Positions 25,081 through 36,016 of a stretch of DNA of 64,000 bases are shown piece by piece; the stretch's first letter is position 1, and each line of letters begins with the position of its first letter. Under the pieces are notes generated by a model, which was not told where the DNA came from, did not search any database, and saw only the letters and a program-made list of their open reading frames with translations. The stretch is from positions 5,357,501 to 5,421,500 of the forward strand of contig NC_041827.1 in the NCBI RefSeq assembly GCF_900964775.1, given 5' to 3'. The DNA comes from Scleropages formosus. Taxonomy: Eukaryota; Chordata; Actinopteri; Osteoglossiformes; Osteoglossidae. The position numbers and the translations under genes are program-made.

Positions 25081-25916
25081 GCTTCCTTCGCCCCAGGTGA
25101 GCAGACCTGTTCAGAGTCCACATTCAGTGAACATCCCTAAAGACATTCACCAAGCAAATATTCATCAAGGACAGATACAGAGCAATAGTCTGAGTTCCGG
25201 TTATTTTAATAATAATAATAATAATATCATTAGTATCATCAGCAAAGTTTACACTGTTTAGTAACTAATTACCAGCGAAAAACAAACTTACCATAAATTG
25301 GTCCAGTTAAGATTCACAAAACATATACAGTACACTGGTACATTTTTTCTATGAGGAGTTCAATAGTTGCTGTCGCTGAGTCGCTGATAGTTGGGAAAGT
25401 GTTAATTTTAATGCCCTTCCAAAACAACTACTTTAATTGATCGGTTTACAGGGGTCCTGCTGCATTATTCTTAAGATTTTTAACCTGAAAACATCTGAAT
25501 TCTGAATATTCTGGATGATGATGGAGCTGATATTCAACAGATACACAAATTTGCAAAACATCAGATAGATTAAGAATTAATAATAACATTCCTGGATAAG
25601 ACCCCTGGGGTGTTTTTTTTTCCTCATGCTGCAGAACCTTTGCTCAAACCACTCACTGGTCTGGCCATATTCATGGGGAAAAATAGAACGCATGAGTCAC
25701 CTGTACGTGCAAAGCTGTGTGACCTGTTACATATATTTCAGTGTAGTACAGAAATCGTGCATCTGCTAAACAAATTTGTTGATGAAACTGAAAAATATGA
25801 TGTGTTTGTTTAAGTGATTTTAATTTTGCGTACATCCTTGGAGGATTGAGTGTATTTTCAAATAAGAGCTCAACAATCGCCTCCTTGTCTAATCTAAGGA
25901 AGCAACTGGCTTCCTT

Positions 25917-28900
25917 TCACATGCTGCTGGTATGAAGTGTGTAACTCTGGATTGATGTTTGAAAGTACGCAGTTGTGTTGTTTTCTGGCTTAAAAATAAT
26001 GATGTAACTCTTAGGAAAGAAATAGCCATAGAGAATGCCATAGAGGCTGCATAAGATTGAAATGGCATTCACGGCGGCTGTAGTTTTCTCACTGGAAGAC
26101 AGCCGTACAGTCAGGAAGACAGCCCAAGATATGTAAAATATCAGCAAACTAAACGTTATCGATTTTCCCTCGTTGTAGTTTTCTGGCAGGTCAGTTCCCA
26201 TGTAGGCAAAAGAAAAGCAGGCGACACTGAGCAAACCTAAAAATATAATAATCAGGTAGAAAATAGCAGAGTTTCCTAATGTGCAGTCAAACATGATTTG
26301 GGTTTGGACTTTAGTTTGGACGGGTTTAGGTCCGTCGACGGCTATCCATAACGTACACAAGAACAACTGCACGACTACAAATAACACAATGATGAGCCAC
26401 TGCCCGTTGTGCTTGACCCAGAACTCATAAGCCTTTGGTAAGTTCGTTGCCATTTTGAAGACGCACACAATCTGGAAGGAGCGCACTGCAAGACAAGACA
26501 GACAGGCGCTATAAAACACTGCAAATGCAGGGTTGCGCATGATGCAGTCGATGTGCTCCGGCCGACCGATGAAAAAGAACACGCAGGTGGAGGACAGAGC
26601 CAAACAGCTGAGTAAAAAAAAGCACATTTTACCACCAGCGGACCTCACTACAGGAGTATTGTAGTTGTAAGCAAAGAGAACCGCGATGGCTACGGAAGTA
26701 CCGATGATAAAGGAAGCAGAAAACATGAGCCCGACGGACAAAAGTTCTGTTTCGTACAGGTACTGTAAGAAGCACTTGTTGCAGGATGTGCTCGCATTCT
26801 GAGACCATTCGTCCTCTTTGCACGGCAGGCAGGTATAAGGGTCAGCTGCGGAAATAAATTCAGAGCAGTCAGAACATCAAGCCAGCACGAACATGACTCA
26901 GGTGGACGCTTTATTCGAAATAAGCTCGTTTACTCGCGATTGCATATTACCTGAGCTGTTGATGTAAGTTCCAGCAATGCAGATTTCGCAATCGAAACAG
27001 CAGCTGTGGAAGGCCGTCTGGACCCGCCTGTAGCCAGCATCACAATCCTTCGAACACCTCAGCACCGGGGCCTGCAAATCGGTAACAGCGGCGGCATTTG
27101 TGGTGCCGGCAAAGCCGATAAGAGCGCAGCCGTCTAGTAAATCGACAACCCTCAATACTGACATTTAACAGGGAGTGTATTTTCCTGAAAAGAAACGGTG
27201 TCAAATACAGATGAGATGAAGCAGTCTGCTTTGGAACAATTTCTTCATTTTATGTTTGAGGGGGGGTGGTGCAGTGGCGCAGTGGGTTGGACCACAGTCC
27301 TGCTCTGCAGTGGGTCTGGGGTTTGAGTCCCACTTGGGGTGCCCTGCAATGGACTGGCGTCCCGTCCTGGGTGTGTCCCCTCCCCCTCTGGCCTTACGTC
27401 CTCTGTTACCGGGTAGGCTCCGGTTCCCCGTGACCCCGTATGGGACAAGTGGTTCTGAAAGTGTGTGTGTGTGTTTGAGGGGGTGTTAAGGGGTGGCGAC
27501 TTGTCAATGCGAATATTTTCTGTTATACTGTATATTGCAAGTATTGTAATACAGTTCTTTCTTCTCAACATTAACTTAATTTCACTGCTGACTCAATACT
27601 CAGACTTGACATTGGAGAAATGCACAGATCCTTCTGTAGCTGTCATGTACTTTTTAAATATGACCAAAACCATCAACTGATGAAAAGTGTACATTTCTAT
27701 TTATTCATTTAGCAGACGCTTTTGTGTAATTAAATGTAAACGTGTAAATGTAATTAGCGGAATCAAGGAAAGGTTGCATACTTACCGATTTGTTGCCCTG
27801 CCAATTAATAAGTTCCTCATTAAGAATGAAATGGACTTCGGGATCTGTATAGTAAGAACCAATTTTCACAAAGTTTCTTGAATTCCAGTCCCAGTACACA
27901 ATTGTGTACCGAGCGGGTGGGTTACCGCTCTCATCAAATACCATCGTTTCATTGTATAAAGTGAAGCTGATCCCTTTTAGTGCATTAGTAAGCTAAAACC
28001 AAAGGTAAACAAAACAGCGTAAGCATTCATATGATGGTAAATAACTGAATATAACCTTATCAGAGATGTTAAACAGGACACTAATGCCCATCACCTCAGA
28101 ATGTTGAAAATGAAACCATGAGAAACCACCATGTTTGACAAACTACACACACACACACACACAAAATTAAAAATAGGGTTAAAATTGCATCATATGTTAC
28201 AATTGGGACATTACAATAAAAACATGTTATAAGCCAATTTGTTTAATGGGAGTGTAATATGTGTTGAATGGTAGTATTCCATCCAAAAGGAATTCCCTGA
28301 GCTTCCATGGAATTCTGCAAATCTCATTAAGTGCATTTTGCTTCCATGGAATGTTGGAAGTGAAGACAGAGTGAGGAGAAGACCTTAGCGTTTCTATAAA
28401 TGGTTATGCTTAAAGATCAAATGCATGTCAAGACTGCTGTGGTCTTGTGTGAAGTGCTATACCACAGTCCCTTTAGCTTGACACCAGCTGTGTAATAATG
28501 GGTAGAACTTACAATTCTTTCGCTGAGCTCAATAAACAGCACGTGCCAAACAAATATTTGTGCATCTGTTTCAAGCAGACTGCCAAGCTTACCACATAAG
28601 GTAAAAACGGTCTTGAGTTGTTGCAGGAACTGGATCCGCACTCAAGAACCTTGTGGAGGGCATGAGCTACAGCATACACAGCAGAGTAAATGGCAAAATT
28701 GAATGTTGGGTCCTGATGGGTGATGATCTCTGGATTTGTCTTGAGGCACTCAAAGCAAACTTGGTTGCATGTTTTCTTCACCTGCGATCCACTGGGGCAT
28801 TTGGTATCATTTTGCTGATGCATCGTATTGATGATAAAGTTGTCAAGCCCAAGTAAAGTTCCTTGTCCTTGGATGGACATGCCTATAATAACACCCAGAG

Positions 28901-31900
28901 CTTCTATTCCGTCAGCATTCATCAAGTCCTGATTTAAAGACCACGTCTCACTGGCAATCCATACTTTCCGCACTCTTTTTTCAATGGCTTTCTCAATAAA
29001 TGGGATCACAAACTCAATGTTAGCAAACACCACCACGACATTGATGTTCAGGATGTTCAGCTTGTCAAACATGTCGAAGTATTTCGAGGTGTCACCAGAG
29101 AGGATCCCATTAAAAGCCAAACAAATGTTTGCTGTCTTGAGCTCGTCCATGAAAACAGTAAGAGCATCCTGAGAGTAAGCATTGTCACTTCCGAAAAATG
29201 CGATCCAGTTCCAGTTAAAATACTGCAGGATGCGCACAATTGCTCGCACTTGGTAGTAATCGCTTGGAATGGTTCGGAAAAACGAAGGATATAAGTATTT
29301 ATTGCTCAGCTCAACACTGGAGGCTCCATGATTGACCTGCACAAAGGAAAAATAAGTTGTTGATGCCAGGTTTGCAACAGACAGAATGCATCACACTTAC
29401 CGGTACGGGAATGGACATAAGTGGGATAAATAAACGTTACCATAGGCATTAGGTTAGCCATGAAGAGTGGTGCCACGGTTAAAGTTTTTTGACTTCCAAA
29501 TGGACCAGTTACAGAAATGACTTTGCGTGGGATGTTTATGAAAGGAACGACTCCTTTTGAGGACAGGAAGTCCAATGCAGCCCTGAAGTTAAGCGAATCT
29601 GTGCAGTAGTCAAAGATCTCGTAGCCAAGGATCACGCCCGGCAGCAAGTCAGTGGAGTTGTTGATTTCTTCTATAGTAAACCTGAACACTTGGAGTTGCT
29701 GGTATCCTGCTGGTAGAAATGTTAGTCTGGAATAAAAGGATAGAAGACTGGTAAGAATGGAGGAAAATGTTTTAATTGTATGAAGGTGAATGAGCCAGGC
29801 ACACGTATACATTTTCATGCAATAATTTATGTGTTCGCTGTTAGTCCATCCTTATTGCCATAAGCTGAGGCTATGCTTTCTATAAATACTATAAATATAT
29901 CTGCTATACAGATATAGGCAGTACACTGACAAACTGCAAATATGTCCACATGCATGGAGCCTCAGGGTCAAAAGGTTGCAATATATAAGAGGTATGGTCA
30001 TTCATAACTTTATAATAACTTCCTGAAGGGTGTCCAGACATTGCAGAATGCATTAGAAATGTCACACAAATCAGATGTCAACTTTTCAAGTGGGAGAAAT
30101 TTAAACACTTCAGTCAGCCACATGATTGCAGGAGTAACTTCTGGTATTGACCACAGCATTAAAATAAAAAATATATTTGCCCAAGATGTAAGAGTAGGTA
30201 GCCTACGTAACTAACATCATAACATCCTCAAAAAGGAGTTTGGGTTGTGATTTAACGAGAGAATAGTTGGGGAGAAATTTAATTTTTTTTTAAAGGTTTC
30301 TTTTGCGTACCCTGGTTCAGTAAAGTTGTACCGTATCACATTCCCGGAATAAATGTGTCAAAGTGCCCGGAGAGGCTTTGCATTTAAAACGCAGCTGAGA
30401 TGTCCCTGGGAACATCCTGTGAAGATGCACTGGAGTGAGGTGGATTCTGTGAATGAACTTCTGTTCTGTTCCTGAATGTTGGGGGAATTGCAGGCAGGAA
30501 AGATTTTAGCACATCTAGATGACCATTCATAATTGCTAAAAGACAAGTCCAAGTCCTATTCCCAAGTCTCCCTCAGTGCACCAAAGGAGCCAGTACCAGC
30601 ATTTGATAAGGCCTGTATGATTCATAAATTATGCCCTTGGAGTTGTTTGGTGTAATAAACTCTTTCTGAACTTTTGCTAATTTTGATCGTAATCTATTGT
30701 CTAGATCAGCAATAAAATAGATAGTTGAAGTTATTTACAGAAGTCTGTATTGGGAAGGCCAAAATTATTTCTTAGAAGATGAAATTGACCAATGATTGGT
30801 CTGCAAATAACAATTATACATCCAACACCCCTTTAGACAGCCATTTCTGGAGCCCAGTTTGTTGGAGGGAGATCCAGGTTGAGAGCAGCATAATATAATG
30901 TAAATTTTTACCTGTACGGTGCCACTGTTGTGGGGTTTTCTGAATAATAAAATTACGCTACCTTCTATCTCTAGATTTTTATAGAAGCTTCTTTCCACTT
31001 GCATCTGAAAAAAACCCCATTTCCATTGTTGAACAAATTAGTGTATCCTAAATAGACATGTTTGCATTAGTATAGTATCTAAAATATTTGAGAAAAAGAC
31101 ATTAAACAAGAAAGCATCGTTCACATGCTGCGGTATTCCTGGAAATGTGTTACTGTGGTAAAGAAATACACTCTCTTGATGCAATGCACCCTCTCTTCAT
31201 TCATTATCAGCAATTGCTTGTCCACTGTAGGTGGTCTGGAGCCTATCCCAGAGGTATAGGGTGTGAGGCAGTACATTCACATTTATTTATTTCGCAGACG
31301 CTTTTCTCCAAAGTGACTTCCAATGAAGTCTATGTAGTGTTATCCGCCCACACACCTTATTCACCACGGTGACTTACACTGCTAGATACACTACTTACAA
31401 TGGGTCGCTCATCCATACATCAGTGGAACACACTCTCTCTGTGTCACTCACACACTATGGTGAACCTGAACAGCACGGCTTTGGACTGTGGGAGGAAACC
31501 AGAGCACCCGGAGGAAACCCACGCAGACACGGGGAGAACATGCAAACTCCACATAGACCGAATGGGGATCGAACACACGTTCTCCGCCCAGGCGCTGTGC
31601 CACCGTGCCCCCTGTCACCCACAGTATACACAGTGTACGAGATGTGAGTCCATCACATAGCAATCCCACACGCTGACATCAATTTAAAGTGCCCTATTCA
31701 AAAGTCTTTACACTGTAGCAGAAAACTGGAACACCTGGCCAACATCCTCGCAGTCAGAGGGTGAACATGGAACTGGATTTGAACCTGTGCCAGGATGCAC
31801 AGCTCAGGCACTTTGAAGCATCAGTGCCACCCACTGATCCAATATGCCAACCTAGTTTTTGTTAAAGTTAATTGAAATATATTTTTCATGTTAGACCACA

Positions 31901-32381
31901 GCACTATTCCATGACAACACTCACCTGAAAGGACCGCAGGCTGTTGTTGACACTCTAAAGTTACATTTTACTACGTACTGTTGCCAAGCGTGGTGTGCTT
32001 AAATATAGTAGCAGTACATTAGATTAATGCAATAAATATTAATCGGGAAAACGAAAAACACTTTTTATGAACCATTTTTATGCATGATTTGTGAATATAT
32101 AAAAATGCACAATAATGTTAAGTATTTTTTAATACACCATATTATAAGTAAGGTTTAAAAAATACAAGAGTTTCCAAAGACACTTACGTACTGCACTGCA
32201 ACGCTTCCGGTAACCTGTGTAGTGTATCAATAGTGGAGTCAGTTCCATGAATTCCAAAGAGACCCCCCAGAATATAGTCGCCATGTGAACTGAAATCTGA
32301 CGAGTTACATGCATCAATTCCTCTTACGAGATCCCAACAAAGAACCGTAATTCCTAATCTGAGCCATATGTTGTTTGACAT
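25917..32381 (-). CDS. Taste receptor type 1 (T1R) family class C GPCR, T1R1/T1R2-like
   Basis: A six-exon taste receptor gene, 826 aa. Minus-strand exons are 32188-32381, 29441-29726, 28593-29336, 27786-27992, 26951-27071 and 25917-26845. All use GT-AG and the frame is intact throughout. The 121-bp fifth exon is the standard T1R size. The start has a strong context (GCCACCATG) and a signal peptide. The Venus-flytrap ligand domain covers about residues 25-475. Residues in amino-acid-binding positions look retained: GASS near 164-167, SDNAY near 210-214, ASETW near 288-292. The cysteine-rich domain (about 480-545) keeps the family cysteines. The seven-helix domain has VRSFQIVCVFKMA and LPENYNEGKSITFSLL. 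The end NTTAYFQTSIQSYT is typical of T1R1/T1R2. T1Rs act as heterodimers with T1R3 at the plasma membrane of taste cells. Motifs in the helices lean to T1R2, while location beside HES3/GPR153 fits TAS1R1. Subtype is left open. V2R and CaSR are excluded by the tail and exon pattern. Confidence 0.93.
27265..27471 (+). repeat. SINE group A copy with 12-bp target-site duplication, in T1R intron 4
   Basis: Direct repeats TGTTTGAGGGGG are at 27253-27264 and 27472-27483. The plus-oriented copy starts 'ggtggtgcagtggcgcagtg', has GGGTTTGAGTCCC as B box and ends 'gggacaagtggttctgaaag' plus (GT)n. It lies antisense to the T1R gene, between exons 4 and 5. Confidence 0.87.
31268..31620 (-). repeat. SINE group B copy in T1R intron 1
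   Basis: The plus strand shows the tail first ('tttatttatttcgcagacg', 'cttttctccaaagtgacttcc') and the tRNA-like head last ('ctgtgccaccgtgcc'). It is close to the copies at 22163 and 40031, but part of the head region is lost. Confidence 0.78.
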
Positions 32382-35090
32382 GGTGGCCGACAAGACACCA
32401 AAACGGCCAAACGTGTAAAAATTCCCAGGTCCGTTTGCGAAGCGAAGGTAATTTAACATGACATTTATCACCCTTCTTCATTTCCATTTATGCTGATTTT
32501 TTACTATGCTTCACAGGAGAGTTGCTGACCACATCCAGCCTTTGCCAATACAAAAATGAGGTTTATGAAAAGAATGTCATTTGGACAGGTGCTTGGAAAT
32601 GCTTGTACTATTTTAACTTTCTCAAATTGATGTTTGTAACTTTATTCAGCAAATCTGAGATCAATTACAGTTCATCTTGACTCCACGTAAAGGATCATTG
32701 CTGCATAACAGACCATTGCAAGAAACATCTATGTACATATTTTATTTAATGTATCTCATAACACCATATTACTCTACATCCTTTATTTATTATCTGCCAT
32801 GTTTCTGTTTGTCGCAGATAAAACTGTTTCTCTTCATCGTGCCCTTGGAACGTATAAAATTTGTATGTTTGGACATAACCTGACATAGTTCCATGCTTTC
32901 AGGCCACAGCTCTGATAACTTTGATTGCTCTGAGTGGTCATGAATTGGTCACTCGCTTTTTAAGATGCATTTCATTTCAACAACAACACTAAGCTTATTT
33001 CTAAGCAGTTTTCCCCACTTTAGTTACAAGTGAAGATTTTGTATGTTCGATCTTCTTCAGCAGCGATGAAAATTTTATGAAATCCAAAAGCTTTGAATTG
33101 CAGTAATGACAAATAAATCCATTCTGAGCAAATTAAATGCATACCTTGCACACCAATTCATCATGTAGTGGGATGAACTTGTGTGAAATCATTCTTTTAA
33201 GCAAATTCCTACTGTAAGGGAGTTGAATTATCGTTATTTCTTACGGAAAAACGTTTATGTAAAGTTAATTAAAATACCAGAAAAGACATTTTATGTCTGA
33301 CAATGATAAAATCTACATATTTTATATTTGTAATAATATTATTTCTAGCCTGTCTTCTAATGTTATACTTTCTTTTATTATCAATAACAGACTGTCCAGT
33401 GGAGGGTCACAGAGCTCCATTATATAGCATGGAAGCATAGAGCATGAGGCAGGGCATCCCCTCAGCGGAGATATTTTGATCATTTAGCTGACAGATGTCT
33501 ACAATATAAAGAAATAAATTTCACAAAATCACTCTCTGTGTATTTCACTTTGCAAAACACACAGGCACTATACTTTTAGATGCGCTGTGTAGCATTATTA
33601 ACAAATGTTTCAGGCTAGATGACCTTCTCTTGACTTCCAGACTTTAAATTTTATGTACACTAGAGTAAGGGTATTCAGCTGCTCAGTGGGTGTGGGTTTG
33701 AATCCTGCTTAGAGTGTGCAGAGTTTGCATGTTCTCCCACTGCAAGGAGACAGGCATGGTAAAAGGCAATGGTAAACCATCTCTTTTCCCTTCCTTTCCC
33801 AAGAAAACCACATGAATAGAAGTTCAGTTGGATTTGACTCAATGGCACTTCCAAGGGTATTCATGTAATCAGAGCTGTTTTGTACAGCTGTTAGATGATT
33901 TTAAAAAAAATTGAGTTGATAGATGTTTACAGTTTATTTGTAAAAGGCCGTGTGATAGGACACAAGTTTGAATCCCTAATTCTCACTGGTACACAAATGT
34001 GACAAGTCCACAGCTATTACACTTAGTCTAATTTTCAGTTAAGAGTAGGACCTTTGTAATACCATGACACAGCAAGCTTCTTTTTAAAAAAAAAAAAAAA
34101 AAACTTTATACATTTTTACATGTGGAAAAAAAATTCTGAATACATTCCAGCCTTACATGTAATTAAGGTAGACTACATTTAAGAAGATGTTTTTCTTTGA
34201 CTTCACTCACGTCACTCATTTTGTTTGTGGAGTAGGCAAACCACTCTATTAGGATACTGGGCTCAATCTGCAGGTGTTTTAAGTGTTGCATGTAATGCTC
34301 ATTCATCTTGCAAATTAACTATTTGCACATTTTTTTCCTGACAGCACAAATACAGACAAAGTTATGCAGGCAGATATTGATCAGGTTTAATTAAACTTTC
34401 ACTTTGCGTAATTAAATTATCACTGATGTTTCAGACTTAAGATCAAAACTACACATACATAAGATTTTTAAAAGCATAAAGAAACAGTTCAAGAATTTGG
34501 AATGAAAAATTACCCACGTTTTTTTTTTTTCTCTGCATATCAACCTGACAACATGCAAACTTGTTACGTGTCTTGCAGCAGGACTACAACCCAATTTCTC
34601 ATGACTGGACAGATTTGACACTGTATATTTAGAATAGTAATGTGTTGAAACACTAAATCGTAAAATGCATTAATTTTCAATACAATAAACACGATGAACC
34701 GAAGCAGGATGAATGACATCCTTTTCTCAAGGGGCATTTCAGGCTTTTCAGATTTTTAGCCATTTTATCACAAAACCCTTCTGGTATAACAACAAAAAAA
34801 AAATAAATTTGAAATTAATTTTTCTGCAAATCTGCAAGACTAAAGGTTATAACTTCCTAATTTTCCTTATGTTACTTCTGCAAAGAGAGAGAGAAAAATT
34901 GTATGGAATGCTAGCACTTTTTGAAACTATGATGATCAACGAAAAATGTGTGCACACTGTAAATGAATTAAACTGACATTAGGAAACCTCAGATAAATTT
35001 AAAGCCTCTGTATGTCTCTAACCTTATGACAATTTTACAAGGCAACGTACAACACTGCAAACGCATGTGCACATACATGTAGTAGGGACA
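32382..35090. other. Region between the T1R start and the rer1 3' end
   Basis: AT-rich DNA without a gene I can support. It should contain the T1R promoter, but no clear TATA box was fixed. A SINE with a different tail ('aagaaaaccacatgaatag', 'ggatttgactcaatggcac') lies at about 33680-33860. Poly(A)-like tracts are at about 34086-34102. The rest is unremarkable. Confidence 0.5.
33680..33860 (+). repeat. SINE of a different family (group E)
   Basis: It has a GGGTTTGAATCC B-box-like block and 'gagtttgcatgttctccc', then 'ggcaatggtaaaccatctc' and 'ggatttgactcaatggcac'. That 3' part is unlike groups A, B and D here and resembles old vertebrate SINE tails of the 'gactcgatggca' type. Boundaries are approximate. 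Confidence 0.5.
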
Positions 35091-36016
35091 ATACTTTTAT
35101 TTAATAAAGGTAAAAATATTCTGCTCGCAAGGCAACATTTTCCTTTTTAGATGCTTTCACTTTAAAGCAAAAACTTTATCCAGAGTAGAATAAACCCTGA
35201 CAGCCCAATTTTGAAAACTACAGTAAAACTTCAGTCTAATGATAAAAATGCAAAGCCCAGCATCCTTCAGACCTGGGATGACAGGCCAATAGCTGCAACT
35301 TTGTGCCGGTTCATCAGAACAAGTGGTACCACAAGGACTTCCCTTCAGTGGAGCTGCTTTCAACGATGACTTAGTTATCACTCTTTCTATAATGGTTTTC
35401 ATACAGCCATTTGTCTTGCATTCATATGCCTGGTGATGGAAATGAGATTTAATAATCCTACACTATAAAAGGCTAAGCAAGTATTTAGTGAATCAAAATT
35501 ACTACAAAAAGACATCACAATAAACACCCATAAGTTAAAAAAGGATGGTTTTTATGTGTACTTTTCCAGTGGATTCACAAAACCCTTAAGTGGATCACTA
35601 ACTGTCCAGAAAGAATGCTACATTGTGGTTATAACTCCTGAGGGCCTCAGGATGAGAACTACCACCAATGAAACAATACTGAGATCTGAAGTGGGGATTC
35701 TTAATTAATCCATATCCAGAGCTCATACACTTGTGTGTGCTGCTGGACCTCAGCTTTTTTCAGTTTACTTTTAACCTGCAGTACACAAAGCACACTGCAT
35801 TTCCCTAAAGAAGGAAAAAAAAAAGAAACCCCCCCACACACATTCCAAATGTGTCCACTTAGCTTCATAGGAAGTAAACACCCTGTAGCAAAGACACTTT
35901 GCTTACATATTTCTTCTTGCCATCTAATACCATAAACAGCCCCCCAGCCCCATTCCCTATCATACCTACAGTATAACACATTTTAAATGATTAGATTGTT
36001 TCAAACGGAAACTGTT
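35090..36016 (-). other. rer1: rer1 3' untranslated region (approximate)
   Basis: Downstream of the rer1 stop no other gene is seen. An AATAAA signal on the minus strand at 35096-35101 could end a 0.9-kb 3' UTR. Earlier cleavage is possible. Confidence 0.4.

Larger units (their letters stand above)
16766..25916. other. Intergenic region upstream of hes3/her3 and downstream of the T1R gene
   Basis: This 9-kb stretch has no gene I can support. It holds group A SINEs (16927-17105, 23059-23271), group B SINEs (22163-22493, 23379-23750), another SINE (24068-24353), a (CTAT)n microsatellite and an unclassified 546-bp element (24535-25080). Parts of 17.4-22.1 kb are non-repetitive and moderately CpG-containing, and could hold hes3/her3 enhancers, though nothing specific can be read. 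Poly(A) signals of the T1R gene should lie in the last kilobase but were not pinned down. Confidence 0.55.

Noticed and set aside
25917-32381. Considered as a V2R pheromone receptor or calcium-sensing receptor
   Set aside because: The 121-bp cysteine-rich exon, the tail NTTAYFQTSIQSYT and the short C-terminus are T1R features; V2R and CaSR end differently.
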